From Bin87 sp965116565 (GTDB taxonomy: Bacteria > Chloroflexota > Dehalococcoidia > Lucifugimonadales > UBA3495), in the NCBI GenBank assembly GCA_965116565.1, contig OZ220699.1:248001-312000 (forward strand): a stretch of DNA of 64,000 bases. Direction: 5' to 3'. Below the pieces are notes generated by a model, which saw nothing but the letters and a program-made list of their open reading frames with translations, did no database searches and was not told the origin of the DNA. Positions 50,751 through 59,586 of this stretch are shown here, one piece after another. The stretch's first letter is position 1; each line of letters begins with the position of its first letter. The position numbers were made by a program, and so were the translations under genes.

Positions 50751-52589
50751 TTGAATGACCATCAGAGACACGACATTCGCAACCTGGCCATCATCGCTCA
50801 CGTTGACCACGGCAAGACCACGCTGGTCGACGCGCTGCTGAAACAGGGCCAGGTGTTTCGCGCTCACCAGCAGGTGGGCGAACTGATCATGGACACCAAC
50901 CCGCTGGAGCGCGAGCGGGGCATCACGATCCTGGCTAAAAACGCTTCGGTCACGTATCGCGGCGTCAAGATCAACATCATCGATACGCCGGGGCATGCGG
51001 ATTTCAGCGGCGAGGTGGAGAGGGTGATGAACATGGCCGACGGCTGCCTTCTGCTGGTGGACGCCGTCGATGGGCCGATGCCGCAGACGACGTACGTGCT
51101 GCGCCAGGCCCTACAGCAGAACGTCACGCCCATGGTGGTGATCAACAAGATCGACCGGCCCGAGGCGCGCGTCGCTGAAGTGGTGGAGATGGTGCAGGAC
51201 CTGTTCCTGGAACTGGCCACCGATGCCGAGCAACTGGATTTTCCGGTGCTGTACGCGTCGGCCAAGCAGGGCTGGGCGACTGATGACCTCAGCAGGCCCG
51301 GGACCGATATGCAGCCGCTGTTTGACGCCATTCTGGATTCGGTGCCTCCGCCAACCGGTGACGCTGACGCGTCGGCGCAGATGCTGGTGGCCGCGCTGGA
51401 CTACGACAACTACCTGGGCCAGGTGGCGATCGGGCGGATTACCAACGGCACGCTCAGGTTGCGAGACACCGTGGCCCTGCTGCACCGGGACGCGGAACCC
51501 ACTCCGCACAGCGTCGAACGGGTCTTCGTGTTCCACGGCATGGAGCGTGTGGAGACGAACGCGGCCCATGCCGGAGACATAGTTGCAGTCACCGGCCCCG
51601 AAGGAGTCGCCATCGGCGACACCATCGCCAGCGCGGAGGACCCTCACGCTCTGCCGACCATAGACATCCAGGAGCCCACGGTGCGCATGACATTTGGGAT
51701 CAGCACCTCGCCGTTCGTGGGCAGGGAGGGCGCGCATTGCACTTCGCGGAATCTCTACGACCGTCTGATCCGCGAACTGCGCACCAACGTCAGCCTGCGG
51801 GTGGAGACCACGGCAAGCCCCGATGTTTTCGTAGTGGCGGGCCGGGGCGAGTTGCACCTGTCCATACTGGTCGAGACCATGCGACGCGAACAGTTTGAGT
51901 TCCAGGTATCGCGCCCGGTGCCGGTGACCAAAACCGTCGACGGCAAGGTGCATGAACCCTACGAGATCCTGCACATCAGCACCCGCGAGGAGTACGTGGG
52001 CGCGCTGACCGAATACCTGGCCGGCCACCTGGCGCAGATGCGGGACATGCGGTACGGGGAAGACGGCTACGTGCACATGGAGTACCGCATACCCACCCGC
52101 GGCCTGATCGGGTTCAACTCCTTCTTCCTGCGCACCACCCGGGGTGACGGAGTGCACAACAGCAGTTTTGAGTCGTATGGACCGATGGAGGGCGAGATCA
52201 AGGCGCAGCGCGGCGGAGCGCTGGTGGCGTCGGAAGGCGGCCCCGCAGTCACCTACGGCCTGCTCAACGCGCAACGCCGGGGCGAGACGTTCATCGACCC
52301 GGGCACGCAGGTTTACGAAGGCATGGTGGTCGGCTGCCGTCGGCAGGAAGGGGACCTTGAGATCAACGTCTGTAAAGAGAAGAAGCTCACCAACATGCGT
52401 TCTTCCACAGCCGACGTGGCCGAGCGGCTGAATGCCACGGCCAGGTTGAGCCTGGAAGAGTCGCTGGAGTTCATCTCTGACGATGAGTTGGTGGAGGTTA
52501 CGCCGCAAAACCTGCGGCTGCGCAAGATGGAGCTTTCCGCTCACAACCGCAAGCGTCAGCGCCGGGACGGAGCGCGCCTCAGCGCCTGA
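50751..52589 (+). CDS. typA: TypA/BipA translational GTPase
   Basis: The 612-residue protein is a ribosome-associated GTPase related to EF-G and LepA. GTPase motifs are AHVDHGKTT (G1), the GITI of RERGITILAKNASV (G2), DTPGHADF (G3) and NKIDRP (G4). The beta-barrel and EF-G-like domains follow, then the BipA-specific C-terminal region (RRGETFIDPGTQVYEGMVVG, VCKEKKLTNMRSSTADV). Role: ribosome assembly and stress adaptation. TTG 50751 lies after GAGGTGAACACGC and gives the family N-terminus. It is the only housekeeping translation gene in the window and is the best choice for phylogenetic placement. Confidence 0.95.
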   Translation: MNDHQRHDIRNLAIIAHVDHGKTTLVDALLKQGQVFRAHQQVGELIMDTNPLERERGITILAKNASVTYRGVKINIIDTPGHADFSGEVERVMNMADGCLLLVDAVDGPMPQTTYVLRQALQQNVTPMVVINKIDRPEARVAEVVEMVQDLFLELATDAEQLDFPVLYASAKQGWATDDLSRPGTDMQPLFDAILDSVPPPTGDADASAQMLVAALDYDNYLGQVAIGRITNGTLRLRDTVALLHRDAEPTPHSVERVFVFHGMERVETNAAHAGDIVAVTGPEGVAIGDTIASAEDPHALPTIDIQEPTVRMTFGISTSPFVGREGAHCTSRNLYDRLIRELRTNVSLRVETTASPDVFVVAGRGELHLSILVETMRREQFEFQVSRPVPVTKTVDGKVHEPYEILHISTREEYVGALTEYLAGHLAQMRDMRYGEDGYVHMEYRIPTRGLIGFNSFFLRTTRGDGVHNSSFESYGPMEGEIKAQRGGALVASEGGPAVTYGLLNAQRRGETFIDPGTQVYEGMVVGCRRQEGDLEINVCKEKKLTNMRSSTADVAERLNATARLSLEESLEFISDDELVEVTPQNLRLRKMELSAHNRKRQRRDGARLSA

Positions 52590-52638
52590 CGACTCGAACC
52601 CCCCGGTCGCTCTCAGGTGATACGGGAGATCGCGTGGA

Positions 52639-53493
52639 TCAGCCTCCGACGAAGCGGTCGCCGAATGTGGAGGCCAGTTGGGTGTCGCCTCCCGAAACTA
52701 CGAGGCGACCGGATGCGATGGCCTCGGTCGGAGCCAGGCGTCCGTACATGATCAGTACGCAGGCCTCCCCGTCGCACTCGAACGCGACGCCAGGGTGACC
52801 CAACGGCTGCTCCGCGGCTGTGCCGTGGATTATCTCAGCCGCGTCATCGCTGAGGACGAGTTCCATCACTCGCTCCTCGGGTTGGTTGATGAGGAACCGG
52901 TAGCGTATGGGTCGGTTGGCCAGAGTCGGGTCGGGACGGAAAGCGCGGCGGGCAGCGCGGTCCACGGTGTCCAGCAGGGCGGCGATACTGCCGTCCGACA
53001 GGTGGAACCGGCCTTCCAGGCGAGAGCGGATATCCCAGCCGTGCATGGTCAACTCGGCAATGCGTTGGGTCAACAGCGTGTCCACGGACATCGGTCCCGA
53101 CGGCCAGTAAACCGGGTTGTTCCACTGGTCGGGCTGCACGTCGCGGAAAAGGTTCACCGTTTCGTCGATTCGTTCGGTGAAATCGTCGAGCAATTCGGAA
53201 CCCAATCGTTGGCTGGCGTCGATGGCGCGCTGGTAGATGGATTGCGCGAACGCGTCCTCATCGTGCTGTTCCGGTGAGGGGGAACCCTCGGGCGGGGAAT
53301 GGTTGCCATCGAGGCCGCGCAACAGGCGGTTTGAGAGATCCACGCTGGTCAGGTGGCCGATGACGTCGGCGACCGTCCAGCCTTCGCAGGCGCTGGGCGT
53401 GGCCCATGCCTCCGGCGACAGAGATCTCAGGAACCGGATGAGTTCCGCGGCTTCATGTTCGAACAGGTCGATGCGGTTTGTTGTCGTGCTCAA
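52639..53493 (-). CDS. Maleylpyruvate isomerase-family (mycothiol-dependent/DinB-like) enzyme
   Basis: The 284-residue protein starts with the MDMPI_N four-helix bundle: IRFLRSLSPEAWATPSACEGWTVADVIGHLTSVDL, then RIAELTMHGWDIRSRLEGRFHL, giving His residues in the positions of the DinB metal site. The second half is a sterol-carrier-like domain. Family members use mycothiol or bacillithiol as cofactor for isomerisation or thiol transfer. The AGCATCGCTTG leader is a weak ribosome site. It follows the alpha/beta hydrolase by 37 bases on the same strand, so they form a likely operon. Confidence 0.85.
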   Translation of the reverse strand: MSTTTNRIDLFEHEAAELIRFLRSLSPEAWATPSACEGWTVADVIGHLTSVDLSNRLLRGLDGNHSPPEGSPSPEQHDEDAFAQSIYQRAIDASQRLGSELLDDFTERIDETVNLFRDVQPDQWNNPVYWPSGPMSVDTLLTQRIAELTMHGWDIRSRLEGRFHLSDGSIAALLDTVDRAARRAFRPDPTLANRPIRYRFLINQPEERVMELVLSDDAAEIIHGTAAEQPLGHPGVAFECDGEACVLIMYGRLAPTEAIASGRLVVSGGDTQLASTFGDRFVGG

Positions 53494-53530
53494 GCGATGC
53501 TCCGGTGATGGTGTGCGGGCGATTGCAAGC

Positions 53531-54340
53531 TCATGGGGAATCGGCGCCGTCGATAAAGTTGAGAGTCCGCTGCGCGAGGGTGTCCGGGATCTCCACCTTC
53601 ATGTTGTGGCCCACGCCGTCGAATATTTCCAGGGTAGCGTTGGGCATGGTCTGTGCCATGAGTTCCTGGGCTTCCAGCGGGGTGATCGGGTCGTGGCGCG
53701 CGGCGAGGATCAGCGTGCGAACGTTGATCCGAGGCAGCAATGGCGCGAGGTCCGCCGCGAGAAGACAGGCCTGGAGGGCCAGGACCTCGGACGCTTCGGT
53801 TCTCGCGCCTTCGTCCGCGTACCAGTGGATGACCTCGTGGGCAGTGTCGGGGCCGAAACGCTTGTCGGTGTCGGACAGCAGCCAGGCGCGGGTGCCCTCG
53901 TTACGCAGGGTGTCGCCCCAACCGCTGGCGTCCATGTTGGCGCCCATCTGGGCCAGGCGCGGGGTTGAGGCCACCAGCGTGAGGCTGTGCAGACGGTCCG
54001 GAAAGTCGTGGGCGAACTGGAGGCTGACGATACCGCCGGCGGAGGCGCCCACGAGGTGAGCCCTGGCGATGTTCAGCGCGTCCATGACCCGGGCAATGTC
54101 GGCGGCCAGTTCGGTAATCACAAAAGGCGAGTCGGAATGTGAGGTGGTGCCGCCGTGCCCGCGCATGTCGAAACGGATGGTGGGATGACGGCGGGATAAC
54201 GTGGGAACCCAGGGTCGCCAGCGATGCACGTTGCCGCCGGCGGAGTGGTGGAGCAGGACCGGATCGGCGGAGCGCCACGGGTCCGAGAAATCGTCCACAT
54301 GGTAATGTACCTGCTCTCCGTTCAGTTGCAGCGTTGGCAT
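53531..54340 (-). CDS. Alpha/beta hydrolase (haloperoxidase/3-oxoadipate enol-lactonase-like)
   Basis: The 269-residue protein has the hydrolase triad: Ser100 in VGASAGG, the Asp of ARHDPITP near residue 217, and the His of GVGHNMKVE near residue 245. The oxyanion region is LLHHSAGGNVHRW, and IRFDMRGHGGTTS is the usual strand-loop. Such enzymes cleave esters, enol-lactones or C-C bonds, for example 3-oxoadipate enol-lactone. ATG 54340 follows GGAGGTGAATCA; an upstream open extension is rejected. It is upstream of the MDMPI enzyme in its transcript. Confidence 0.9.
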   Translation of the reverse strand: MPTLQLNGEQVHYHVDDFSDPWRSADPVLLHHSAGGNVHRWRPWVPTLSRRHPTIRFDMRGHGGTTSHSDSPFVITELAADIARVMDALNIARAHLVGASAGGIVSLQFAHDFPDRLHSLTLVASTPRLAQMGANMDASGWGDTLRNEGTRAWLLSDTDKRFGPDTAHEVIHWYADEGARTEASEVLALQACLLAADLAPLLPRINVRTLILAARHDPITPLEAQELMAQTMPNATLEIFDGVGHNMKVEIPDTLAQRTLNFIDGADSP

Positions 54341-54420
54341 TGATTCACCTCCAAACCGCCCGGTTGGCGCCCCGAGTGTCGCGAATGGGAACCGGGCCAC
54401 TCAACATAGCACGGAATTGG

Positions 54421-55638
54421 TCAACCGGGCGTATTGCCGCCGGAAACGTCGCGGGGCAGGAGCGCGCCGGCAATCAGCGCAGTTGAACTCATGGCGGTGC
54501 AGATGAAGAACCCGGGCAGGAAAGAGCCGGTGGCATCCCTGAGCGCGCCGACGAGAATGGGCGCGACGAACATGGCGAAACCGGAGAACGTCATCAGGGA
54601 ACCATAGATGACGGCGAGGCTCTGGGGCGTGATGCCGGGCAGGCGCAGGGGCAGCGTGAGCAGGATCGGGACGTAGAACCATGAACCAAAACCCAGTATC
54701 CCTGCCGCCGCATAAATGCCGGGCAGATTCGGCGACAGGTAGGAACCCAAACCGCCCAGCAACGCCGCCAATCCGGAAACGATGAATATGCCGCGGTGTG
54801 AATCGAATCGCAGGGGAACGATGCCGCCCGCCAGCACCGCAAAAACGCCCACGAAAGGCAGCATCCCGGTGATGAATCCCGCCTCGGATAGCGATAGGCC
54901 GAGATGGTCGTTGAAGAAAGTGGGCAGCCAACCGGTGAGAGCCGTGTACTGGAGCAGGACGCCGGCGTCCGTCAGGACGATCAGGATGACCGTGCGTCCG
55001 CGCAGCACGCTGCCGGTTTGACGCAGGGAGATGGGAGCCGGGCGCACGCCTTCCAACGGGGCGTCGCGGCCCAGCATGACCCATGCGACCGATCCGGCGA
55101 CGCCGACCAGGCCGAATACGGACATGGATATCTTCCAATCGGTGATCGCGGCCAGGGGAGCGGCGCCGGCCACGGCGATGGCCACGCCAAGGCTGACCGC
55201 TGCCGTGTTGAGGGAGTTCATGACCAGCACTTCCCGCCGGGAAAACCACGCCATCAGCAGCGGGCCGGTGGAGGTGATCATCAGCGCCAGTCCCAAGCCG
55301 TAGGCCAGGCGCAACAGCAGCATCACGCCGAACGTGGGGGCGAGGAACGACAGGGCGAGCACGGCCATGGAGCCCCAGGCGATGAGTTGGGAGTATTTCA
55401 CCCCAATCCTGGCGACGAGCATCCCTCCCGGTATGCCGAACGCCGCCGCCAGGAGCATGGGCAGAGAAACCAGCAGGCCGGCGGCAAAGTTGCTGATCTC
55501 GTAGTCGGCAATGGCGAGGGGCAGCACCGGGGAGATGCCGAACAGGTTGAAGCCCAACGCCAGGTGCCCCACCAGCGACATGGCGGCCATTACCCACCGG
55601 TAACGGCTCAGGGTGGGAATGGCGGCGGCGGTATGCAT
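54421..55638 (-). CDS. MFS transporter
   Basis: The 405-residue permease of the MFS_1 group shows about 12 helices. Features are MSLVGHLALGFNLFGISPVLPLAIADYEISNFAAGLLVSLPMLLAAAFGIPGGMLVARIGVKYSQL (helices 1-2 and loop), TGPLLMAWFSRREVLVMNSL and VPLRFDSHRGIFIVSG. It resembles organic-anion importers of the nitrate/nitrite and hexuronate type rather than drug exporters. The ATG lacks a strong ribosome site. It ends 80 bases before the alpha/beta hydrolase start, so the three genes may be one transcript, and is divergent from the GMC oxidoreductase. Confidence 0.87.
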   Translation of the reverse strand: MHTAAAIPTLSRYRWVMAAMSLVGHLALGFNLFGISPVLPLAIADYEISNFAAGLLVSLPMLLAAAFGIPGGMLVARIGVKYSQLIAWGSMAVLALSFLAPTFGVMLLLRLAYGLGLALMITSTGPLLMAWFSRREVLVMNSLNTAAVSLGVAIAVAGAAPLAAITDWKISMSVFGLVGVAGSVAWVMLGRDAPLEGVRPAPISLRQTGSVLRGRTVILIVLTDAGVLLQYTALTGWLPTFFNDHLGLSLSEAGFITGMLPFVGVFAVLAGGIVPLRFDSHRGIFIVSGLAALLGGLGSYLSPNLPGIYAAAGILGFGSWFYVPILLTLPLRLPGITPQSLAVIYGSLMTFSGFAMFVAPILVGALRDATGSFLPGFFICTAMSSTALIAGALLPRDVSGGNTPG

Positions 55639-55751
55639 CCGAAACGGCGTTGGCGACGCTAGGCGAGGTATGCGTCGTTGGGTATTATTAGGCCCGTCAA
55701 GACAATCCGCAACGACCAGTGGTCGGATTCACATACCGTAGGAGGCCAAGG

Positions 55752-57314
55752 ATGAAATACGACGTAATCGTGGTGGGCGGCGGATCCGCCGGATGCACCA
55801 TCGCCAGCCGATTGTCGGAAGATCCCAATCGCACGGTGCTGCTACTGGAAGCCGGCCCGGACTATCCGGTGTTCGAGCACCTGCCGGACGACCTCAAGAT
55901 GGGCAACAACGTGTGGCTGTCCGCCTATGGGCCTCACAACTGGGACTACACCGCCAAGATCACCGACGACCAGACCGAACTGGTGATTCCCCGGGGCAAG
56001 GCCACGGGAGGGTCCAGCGCGGTGAACGGGCAGGTGCTGTTCCGCGGCATCCCCGAGGACTACGACCGCTGGGCGGAATGGGGCAACGACGAGTGGAGCT
56101 TCACCCGCGTGCTGCCCTACTTCAACAAGCTGGAGACCGACCTGGATTTCGGCGGCGACGACTTCCACGGTTCCGACGGGCCGGTGCCGGTTCGCCGTGC
56201 GCCGCGCAATGAGTGGCTGCCCCACTCCGTGGCGTTTGAGCGCGCTTGCCTGGACGAGGGTTTCCCACGGGACGAGGACCAGAACCATCCCGAGTCCACC
56301 GGCGTGTCGCCAAGAGCGCGGAACACCATCGACGGCGTGCGGATGAGCATGGCGATCAACTACCTCGACATCGCGCGACACCGGATGAACCTTACCATCC
56401 GGGGCAGCGTAACGGCCCGCCGCATCCTGTTTGACGCTGGTTCGACAGGCTCGCCACGAGCGGTCGGGGTGGAAGCCGAGAGCGGCGGCGAAGTCTTCAC
56501 GATGGAGGCCGACCAGGTCATCGTCAGCAGCGGAGCGGTAGCGTCGCCGCAACTGCTGATGCTGTCGGGCGTCGGGCCGGCCGAGCACCTGCGGAGCATG
56601 GGCATCCCCGTGGTGCATGACTCGCCGGGCGTGGGCAAGAACCTGCGCGACCATCCCGCCGCGTCGGTGCTGTACCTGGCCAAGGGGGAGAAGCCGGACG
56701 TGCAGGCGCCCGTGATCCAGGTGGGCCTGCGCTACACGGTTGAAGGATCCGACCTGCGCAACGACATGCAGCTGAGCCCCAACCTGATGACCAGCGAGCA
56801 CCGGCCGGCCCACGTCGCCATCGACGAGGACCTGAACTACATCGGCATGGGCGCGAGCCTGCAACTGGCTCTGGGGCAAGGCGAACTTACCCTGCAATCC
56901 ACTGATCCCCATGTGCAGCCGAATCTGAACTACAACTACTACCAGGAGCCGGAGGACCTGCGGCGGATGCGTGAGGCCATCAGGCTGGGGGTGCGAATGG
57001 CTGAGAAGCCGCCGTTCTCCGACCTGGTGGAGGAGCGGCTGATGCCCTCCGACGAGGAGTTGGCGTCCGACGAGTTGCTTGACGACTGGCTGCGCAAGAA
57101 CTCGGGCACCTCACACCACATCTCGGGCACGTGCAAGATGGGGCCGGATTCTGACCCGCTGGCCGTGGTTGACCAGCACCTGAAGGTCAAGGGCGTGGAG
57201 GGGCTGCGGGTGGCGGACGCGTCCGTCATGCCGGATTGCATCCGCGCCAACACCAACGCCACGACCATCATGATCGGCGAGAAGTGCGCCGATTACGTCA
57301 AGGAAGGGCGGTAG
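55752..57314 (+). CDS. GMC family FAD-dependent oxidoreductase, with in-frame dispersed repeat
   Basis: The 520-residue paralog of the gene at 56 has GGGSAG at residues 9-14, PRGKATGGSSAVN near residue 80, and the C-terminal THHISGTCKMGPDSD and RANTNATTIMIGEK blocks that carry the catalytic His and Asn. Compared with the first GMC protein it has five additional residues after RRILFD, in AGSTGSPRAVG; the DNA there (56447-56464) is a family C repeat. AGGAGGCCAAGG precedes ATG 55752. It is divergent from an MFS gene and is followed by a 60-residue protein and a VOC gene on the same strand. Confidence 0.92.
   Translation: MKYDVIVVGGGSAGCTIASRLSEDPNRTVLLLEAGPDYPVFEHLPDDLKMGNNVWLSAYGPHNWDYTAKITDDQTELVIPRGKATGGSSAVNGQVLFRGIPEDYDRWAEWGNDEWSFTRVLPYFNKLETDLDFGGDDFHGSDGPVPVRRAPRNEWLPHSVAFERACLDEGFPRDEDQNHPESTGVSPRARNTIDGVRMSMAINYLDIARHRMNLTIRGSVTARRILFDAGSTGSPRAVGVEAESGGEVFTMEADQVIVSSGAVASPQLLMLSGVGPAEHLRSMGIPVVHDSPGVGKNLRDHPAASVLYLAKGEKPDVQAPVIQVGLRYTVEGSDLRNDMQLSPNLMTSEHRPAHVAIDEDLNYIGMGASLQLALGQGELTLQSTDPHVQPNLNYNYYQEPEDLRRMREAIRLGVRMAEKPPFSDLVEERLMPSDEELASDELLDDWLRKNSGTSHHISGTCKMGPDSDPLAVVDQHLKVKGVEGLRVADASVMPDCIRANTNATTIMIGEKCADYVKEGR
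56447..56464. repeat. Dispersed palindromic repeat (family C), copy 3, inside a GMC gene
   Basis: CTGGTTCGACAGGCTCGCCA and the following CGAGCGG match, reverse-complemented, the intergenic copy at 26652-26687; 14 bases (GGTTCGACAGGCTC) are identical. It is translated as part of FDAGSTGSPRAVG without breaking the frame. Confidence 0.75.
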
Positions 57315-57457
57315 AGTCAGAAGTAGAGGCTATCATCACGAAGAGCATGAATATGTGGCGATCCCTCTGGCCGGGGTACGACCCCTCAGGCAACGGGATT
57401 GTCACGTCAGTCGGCTGCTATAATTCTCTAACATCAATGTGCTAGTGGAGGATTGGA

Positions 57458-57640
57458 ATGGCGTCGATGGATGACAGCCCGGCTACCAAGGCAGATGTCA
57501 GCAATCTGCGGAACGCACTGCAATACTACGCAACCAAAGCGGACTTGGCCCACATGGAAACGCGGTTGCTGATTCGACTGGGCAGTCTCGTAGTCGCCGT
57601 GGGGGCCGCAGTGGTGTTGCTTGACCGTTTCCTGGTGTAG
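57458..57640 (+). CDS. Small protein: helical N-terminal half and one membrane helix
   Basis: The 60-residue product has a polar, helix-forming part (TKADVSNLRNALQYYATKADLAHMETRLL) that looks like a short coiled coil and a C-terminal hydrophobic stretch (LGSLVVAVGAAVVLLDRF). The layout recalls small DUF1640/CCDC90-like membrane proteins. GTGGAGGATTGGA precedes the ATG, a strong ribosome site, which is the main reason to believe it is real. It is 13 bases before the VOC gene and probably co-transcribed with it. Confidence 0.65.
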   Translation: MASMDDSPATKADVSNLRNALQYYATKADLAHMETRLLIRLGSLVVAVGAAVVLLDRFLV

Positions 57641-57652
57641 AGGTTCGCAGCT

Positions 57653-58129
57653 ATGGAAGTGCAATGGATGAACCATACAGGGTTCGTGGTCAGCGACATG
57701 GAGCGTTCCCTGGCTTTCTACCGGGACATGCTGGGCCTCAGCATCGAGCGGGACCAGATACTCGAGGGCGAGTTCATATCGGAGTTGGTGGGTTATCCCG
57801 ACGCGCGGCTGCACATCGTGTACCTGGGGCCCGGTGACATGCGGCATTCGGTGGAGCTGATTGAATATCTGAACCCGCCGAGCGTTCCCGTGGAATTGCC
57901 GCAGCGATTCCAGGTGGGCGCAACTCACCTGGGCGTGATGGTGGACGACCTGGACGCCTTTTACGAGGAGCTTTCGGCGAAGGGCGTCAGGTTCGTCAGC
58001 CCGCCGGCGGAGCGGCCCAACCCGGTGTATCCGGCCGCGCGCAAGGGCTGCTACATGCAGGACCCGGACGGCAACTGGCTGGAACTGCTGGAACGAGGGC
58101 CGGCGCCGCCGGATGCGACCTCGGTGTAA
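57653..58129 (+). CDS. VOC superfamily (glyoxalase-like) protein
   Basis: The 158-residue VOC protein has VQWMNHTGFVVSDMERSLAFYRDMLGLSI with the first metal-site His, RHSVELIEYL with a Glu, THLGVMVDDLDAFYEELSAKGVRFVSPP, and GCYMQDPDGNWLELLE with the last Glu. It could be a glyoxalase I relative, methylmalonyl-CoA epimerase-like or a ring-cleaving enzyme. AGAGGTTCGCAGCT precedes the ATG. It converges with a 106-residue hypothetical gene, 23 bases away. Confidence 0.85.
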   Translation: MEVQWMNHTGFVVSDMERSLAFYRDMLGLSIERDQILEGEFISELVGYPDARLHIVYLGPGDMRHSVELIEYLNPPSVPVELPQRFQVGATHLGVMVDDLDAFYEELSAKGVRFVSPPAERPNPVYPAARKGCYMQDPDGNWLELLERGPAPPDATSV

Positions 58130-58152
58130 CGCCGCGATCCAATCTGCTGTAT

Positions 58153-58473
58153 TCAGAGGTCCAGGCCCAGTTTGGACCTCAAATTTTCGTAAACCGCCTC
58201 CAGGAAACCGCCGGCGTACTCCCGGTGGCTGAGAGCCATGCCGGCGGCATCCGCATCGCGTTTGGCGGCCTCGTAAGACTCCACCGCCTTGGCGTTGTGG
58301 TACGGGAAGGGCATCTGGCCCATGTAGTGCTCAAAGTCGCCGATGTCGGCCCAGGCGATGAGCTCCTGGGGTTCGGCGTGGTTGCTCGCCCAGTTTTCGC
58401 CATCCACCCTGCCGCGCATGAGCGACCAGGCGCGAGGGCCGACGGAGGGGTTGGATTCATCGGTTTCGGGCAT
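58153..58473 (-). CDS. Hypothetical protein, 106 residues
   Basis: I do not recognise this protein. It is short, soluble and mostly helical by composition, with many aromatic and acidic residues (WSLMRGRVDGENWASNHAEPQELIAWADIGDFEHYMGQMPFPYHN). No signal peptide or membrane segment is present. No strong ribosome site precedes the ATG. Its overlap-free position between convergent and same-strand genes and its normal codon use make it plausible; it could work with the LLM gene 84 bases upstream. Confidence 0.55.
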   Translation of the reverse strand: MPETDESNPSVGPRAWSLMRGRVDGENWASNHAEPQELIAWADIGDFEHYMGQMPFPYHNAKAVESYEAAKRDADAAGMALSHREYAGGFLEAVYENLRSKLGLDL

Positions 58474-58503
58474 GGGAATGTCAGCGGTCGTGTGTGCGGG
58501 CGG

Positions 58504-58536
58504 TGCAGGAGCGAGGTATGCCTCGCCCCTACGTAC
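58504..58536. terminator. Hairpin of family B type after the LLM gene
   Basis: GGAGCGAGG pairs with CCTCGCCCC around TATG with one mismatch, and the right flank continues TACGTAC, like the other GTAGGGGCGA hairpins. It lies 22 bases past the stop of the LLM gene. Confidence 0.5.
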
Positions 58537-58557
58537 CTTGCACTTGATCGTGCGCCG

Positions 58558-59403
58558 TTAGCCGATCACCTTTTCGGCCAAACGCTCCAACTCCTCCAGT
58601 CCGTTGGGGCCGGCATCGGGCGGGAGGGCGACCGTGACGCGATTGGCGCCGGCTGCCTCGTATCCTGCGATGACTTCCCGGTCGGGCGTGACGTTCGAGA
58701 CGATCAGCTGGATGGAATTGGGGTCGCGGCCGGCTGCCTCTGCCAGCTCGTCCATGGTGGCCCGGCCGGCTCTCACCTGCTCCTCGGAGACGCGTACGGG
58801 CATCCATCCGTCGCCCCAGGCCACCACGCGCTTGAACACGTTGGCAGCGTAGCCGCCCAGGAATACCGGCGGGTGCGGCTTCTGCACGGGTTTGGGTGAG
58901 CATTTGACCAATGGGAAGTCGAAGAAGCGTCCGTGGAACTCGGCCTCGTCATTGGTCCAGAGTTCCTTCATCGCCAGGATGGCTTCGCGGGTCTGGCCCC
59001 AGCGACGCTCGAAGTTGCCGCCCATGATCTCGGTCTCTTCCTGCAGCCAGCCGGCGCCGATACCGAACAGGAACCGGCCGTTGGAGAATTTGTCCAGCGT
59101 GGCGATCTGCTTGGCCTGCATCAGGGGATTGTGCTCCGGCACCAGGCTGATGGCGGTGCCCAGCTTGATCGTGCTGGTGGCCGCCGCCGCCATGGACAGG
59201 GCGATGAGCGGATCGCCGATGTCGGCCATGGACGGTGGGATGGACCCGTCGGGTGTGCCGCCGTAGCGGGAGGTGGTGTGCACGGGAAGGATCGGGTGTT
59301 CCGGCAGCCAGAACGACTCAAACCCGAGTTCCTCAGCCCGCTTCGCCAATTCTGCCGGGTCAGCCGAATCGCTGGAAGCCCTGGCGGTAACTCCGATATC
59401 CAT
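58558..59403 (-). CDS. LLM class F420-dependent oxidoreductase, TIGR03619-like
   Basis: The 281-residue protein has ELGFESFWLPEHPILPVHTTSRYGG, IKLGTAISLVPEHNPLMQAKQIATLDKFSNGRFLFGIGAGWLQEETEIMGGNFERRWGQTREAILAMKELW and PPVFLGGYAANVFKRVVAWGDGWMP, the pattern of the TIGR03619 F420-dependent LLM group. GGAGGAGATCACC precedes ATG 59403; an alternative at 59418 is less likely. Divergent from the MFS gene at 59587, with 183 bases between that hold no other gene. Confidence 0.9.
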   Translation of the reverse strand: MDIGVTARASSDSADPAELAKRAEELGFESFWLPEHPILPVHTTSRYGGTPDGSIPPSMADIGDPLIALSMAAAATSTIKLGTAISLVPEHNPLMQAKQIATLDKFSNGRFLFGIGAGWLQEETEIMGGNFERRWGQTREAILAMKELWTNDEAEFHGRFFDFPLVKCSPKPVQKPHPPVFLGGYAANVFKRVVAWGDGWMPVRVSEEQVRAGRATMDELAEAAGRDPNSIQLIVSNVTPDREVIAGYEAAGANRVTVALPPDAGPNGLEELERLAEKVIG

Positions 59404-59586
59404 GGTGATCTCCTCCAATTGGATGTGTGGCCCGATGATACCACCGGAGCGTGGGGCATCGTGTCCGGCCTGGCAAGACGGCAGAGTCCCGCTGCATCCT
59501 CTGATGGATTACAATCGGCGGGTGATCAGCGGCATGTATTCAACACCTGCTCCGTCATCGCCCGCAGTCCTGGCAAAGTTTCCGCT

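Noticed and set aside
58933..59586. N-terminal extension of the MFS gene
   Set aside because: It is antisense to the LLM gene and lacks a ribosome site.
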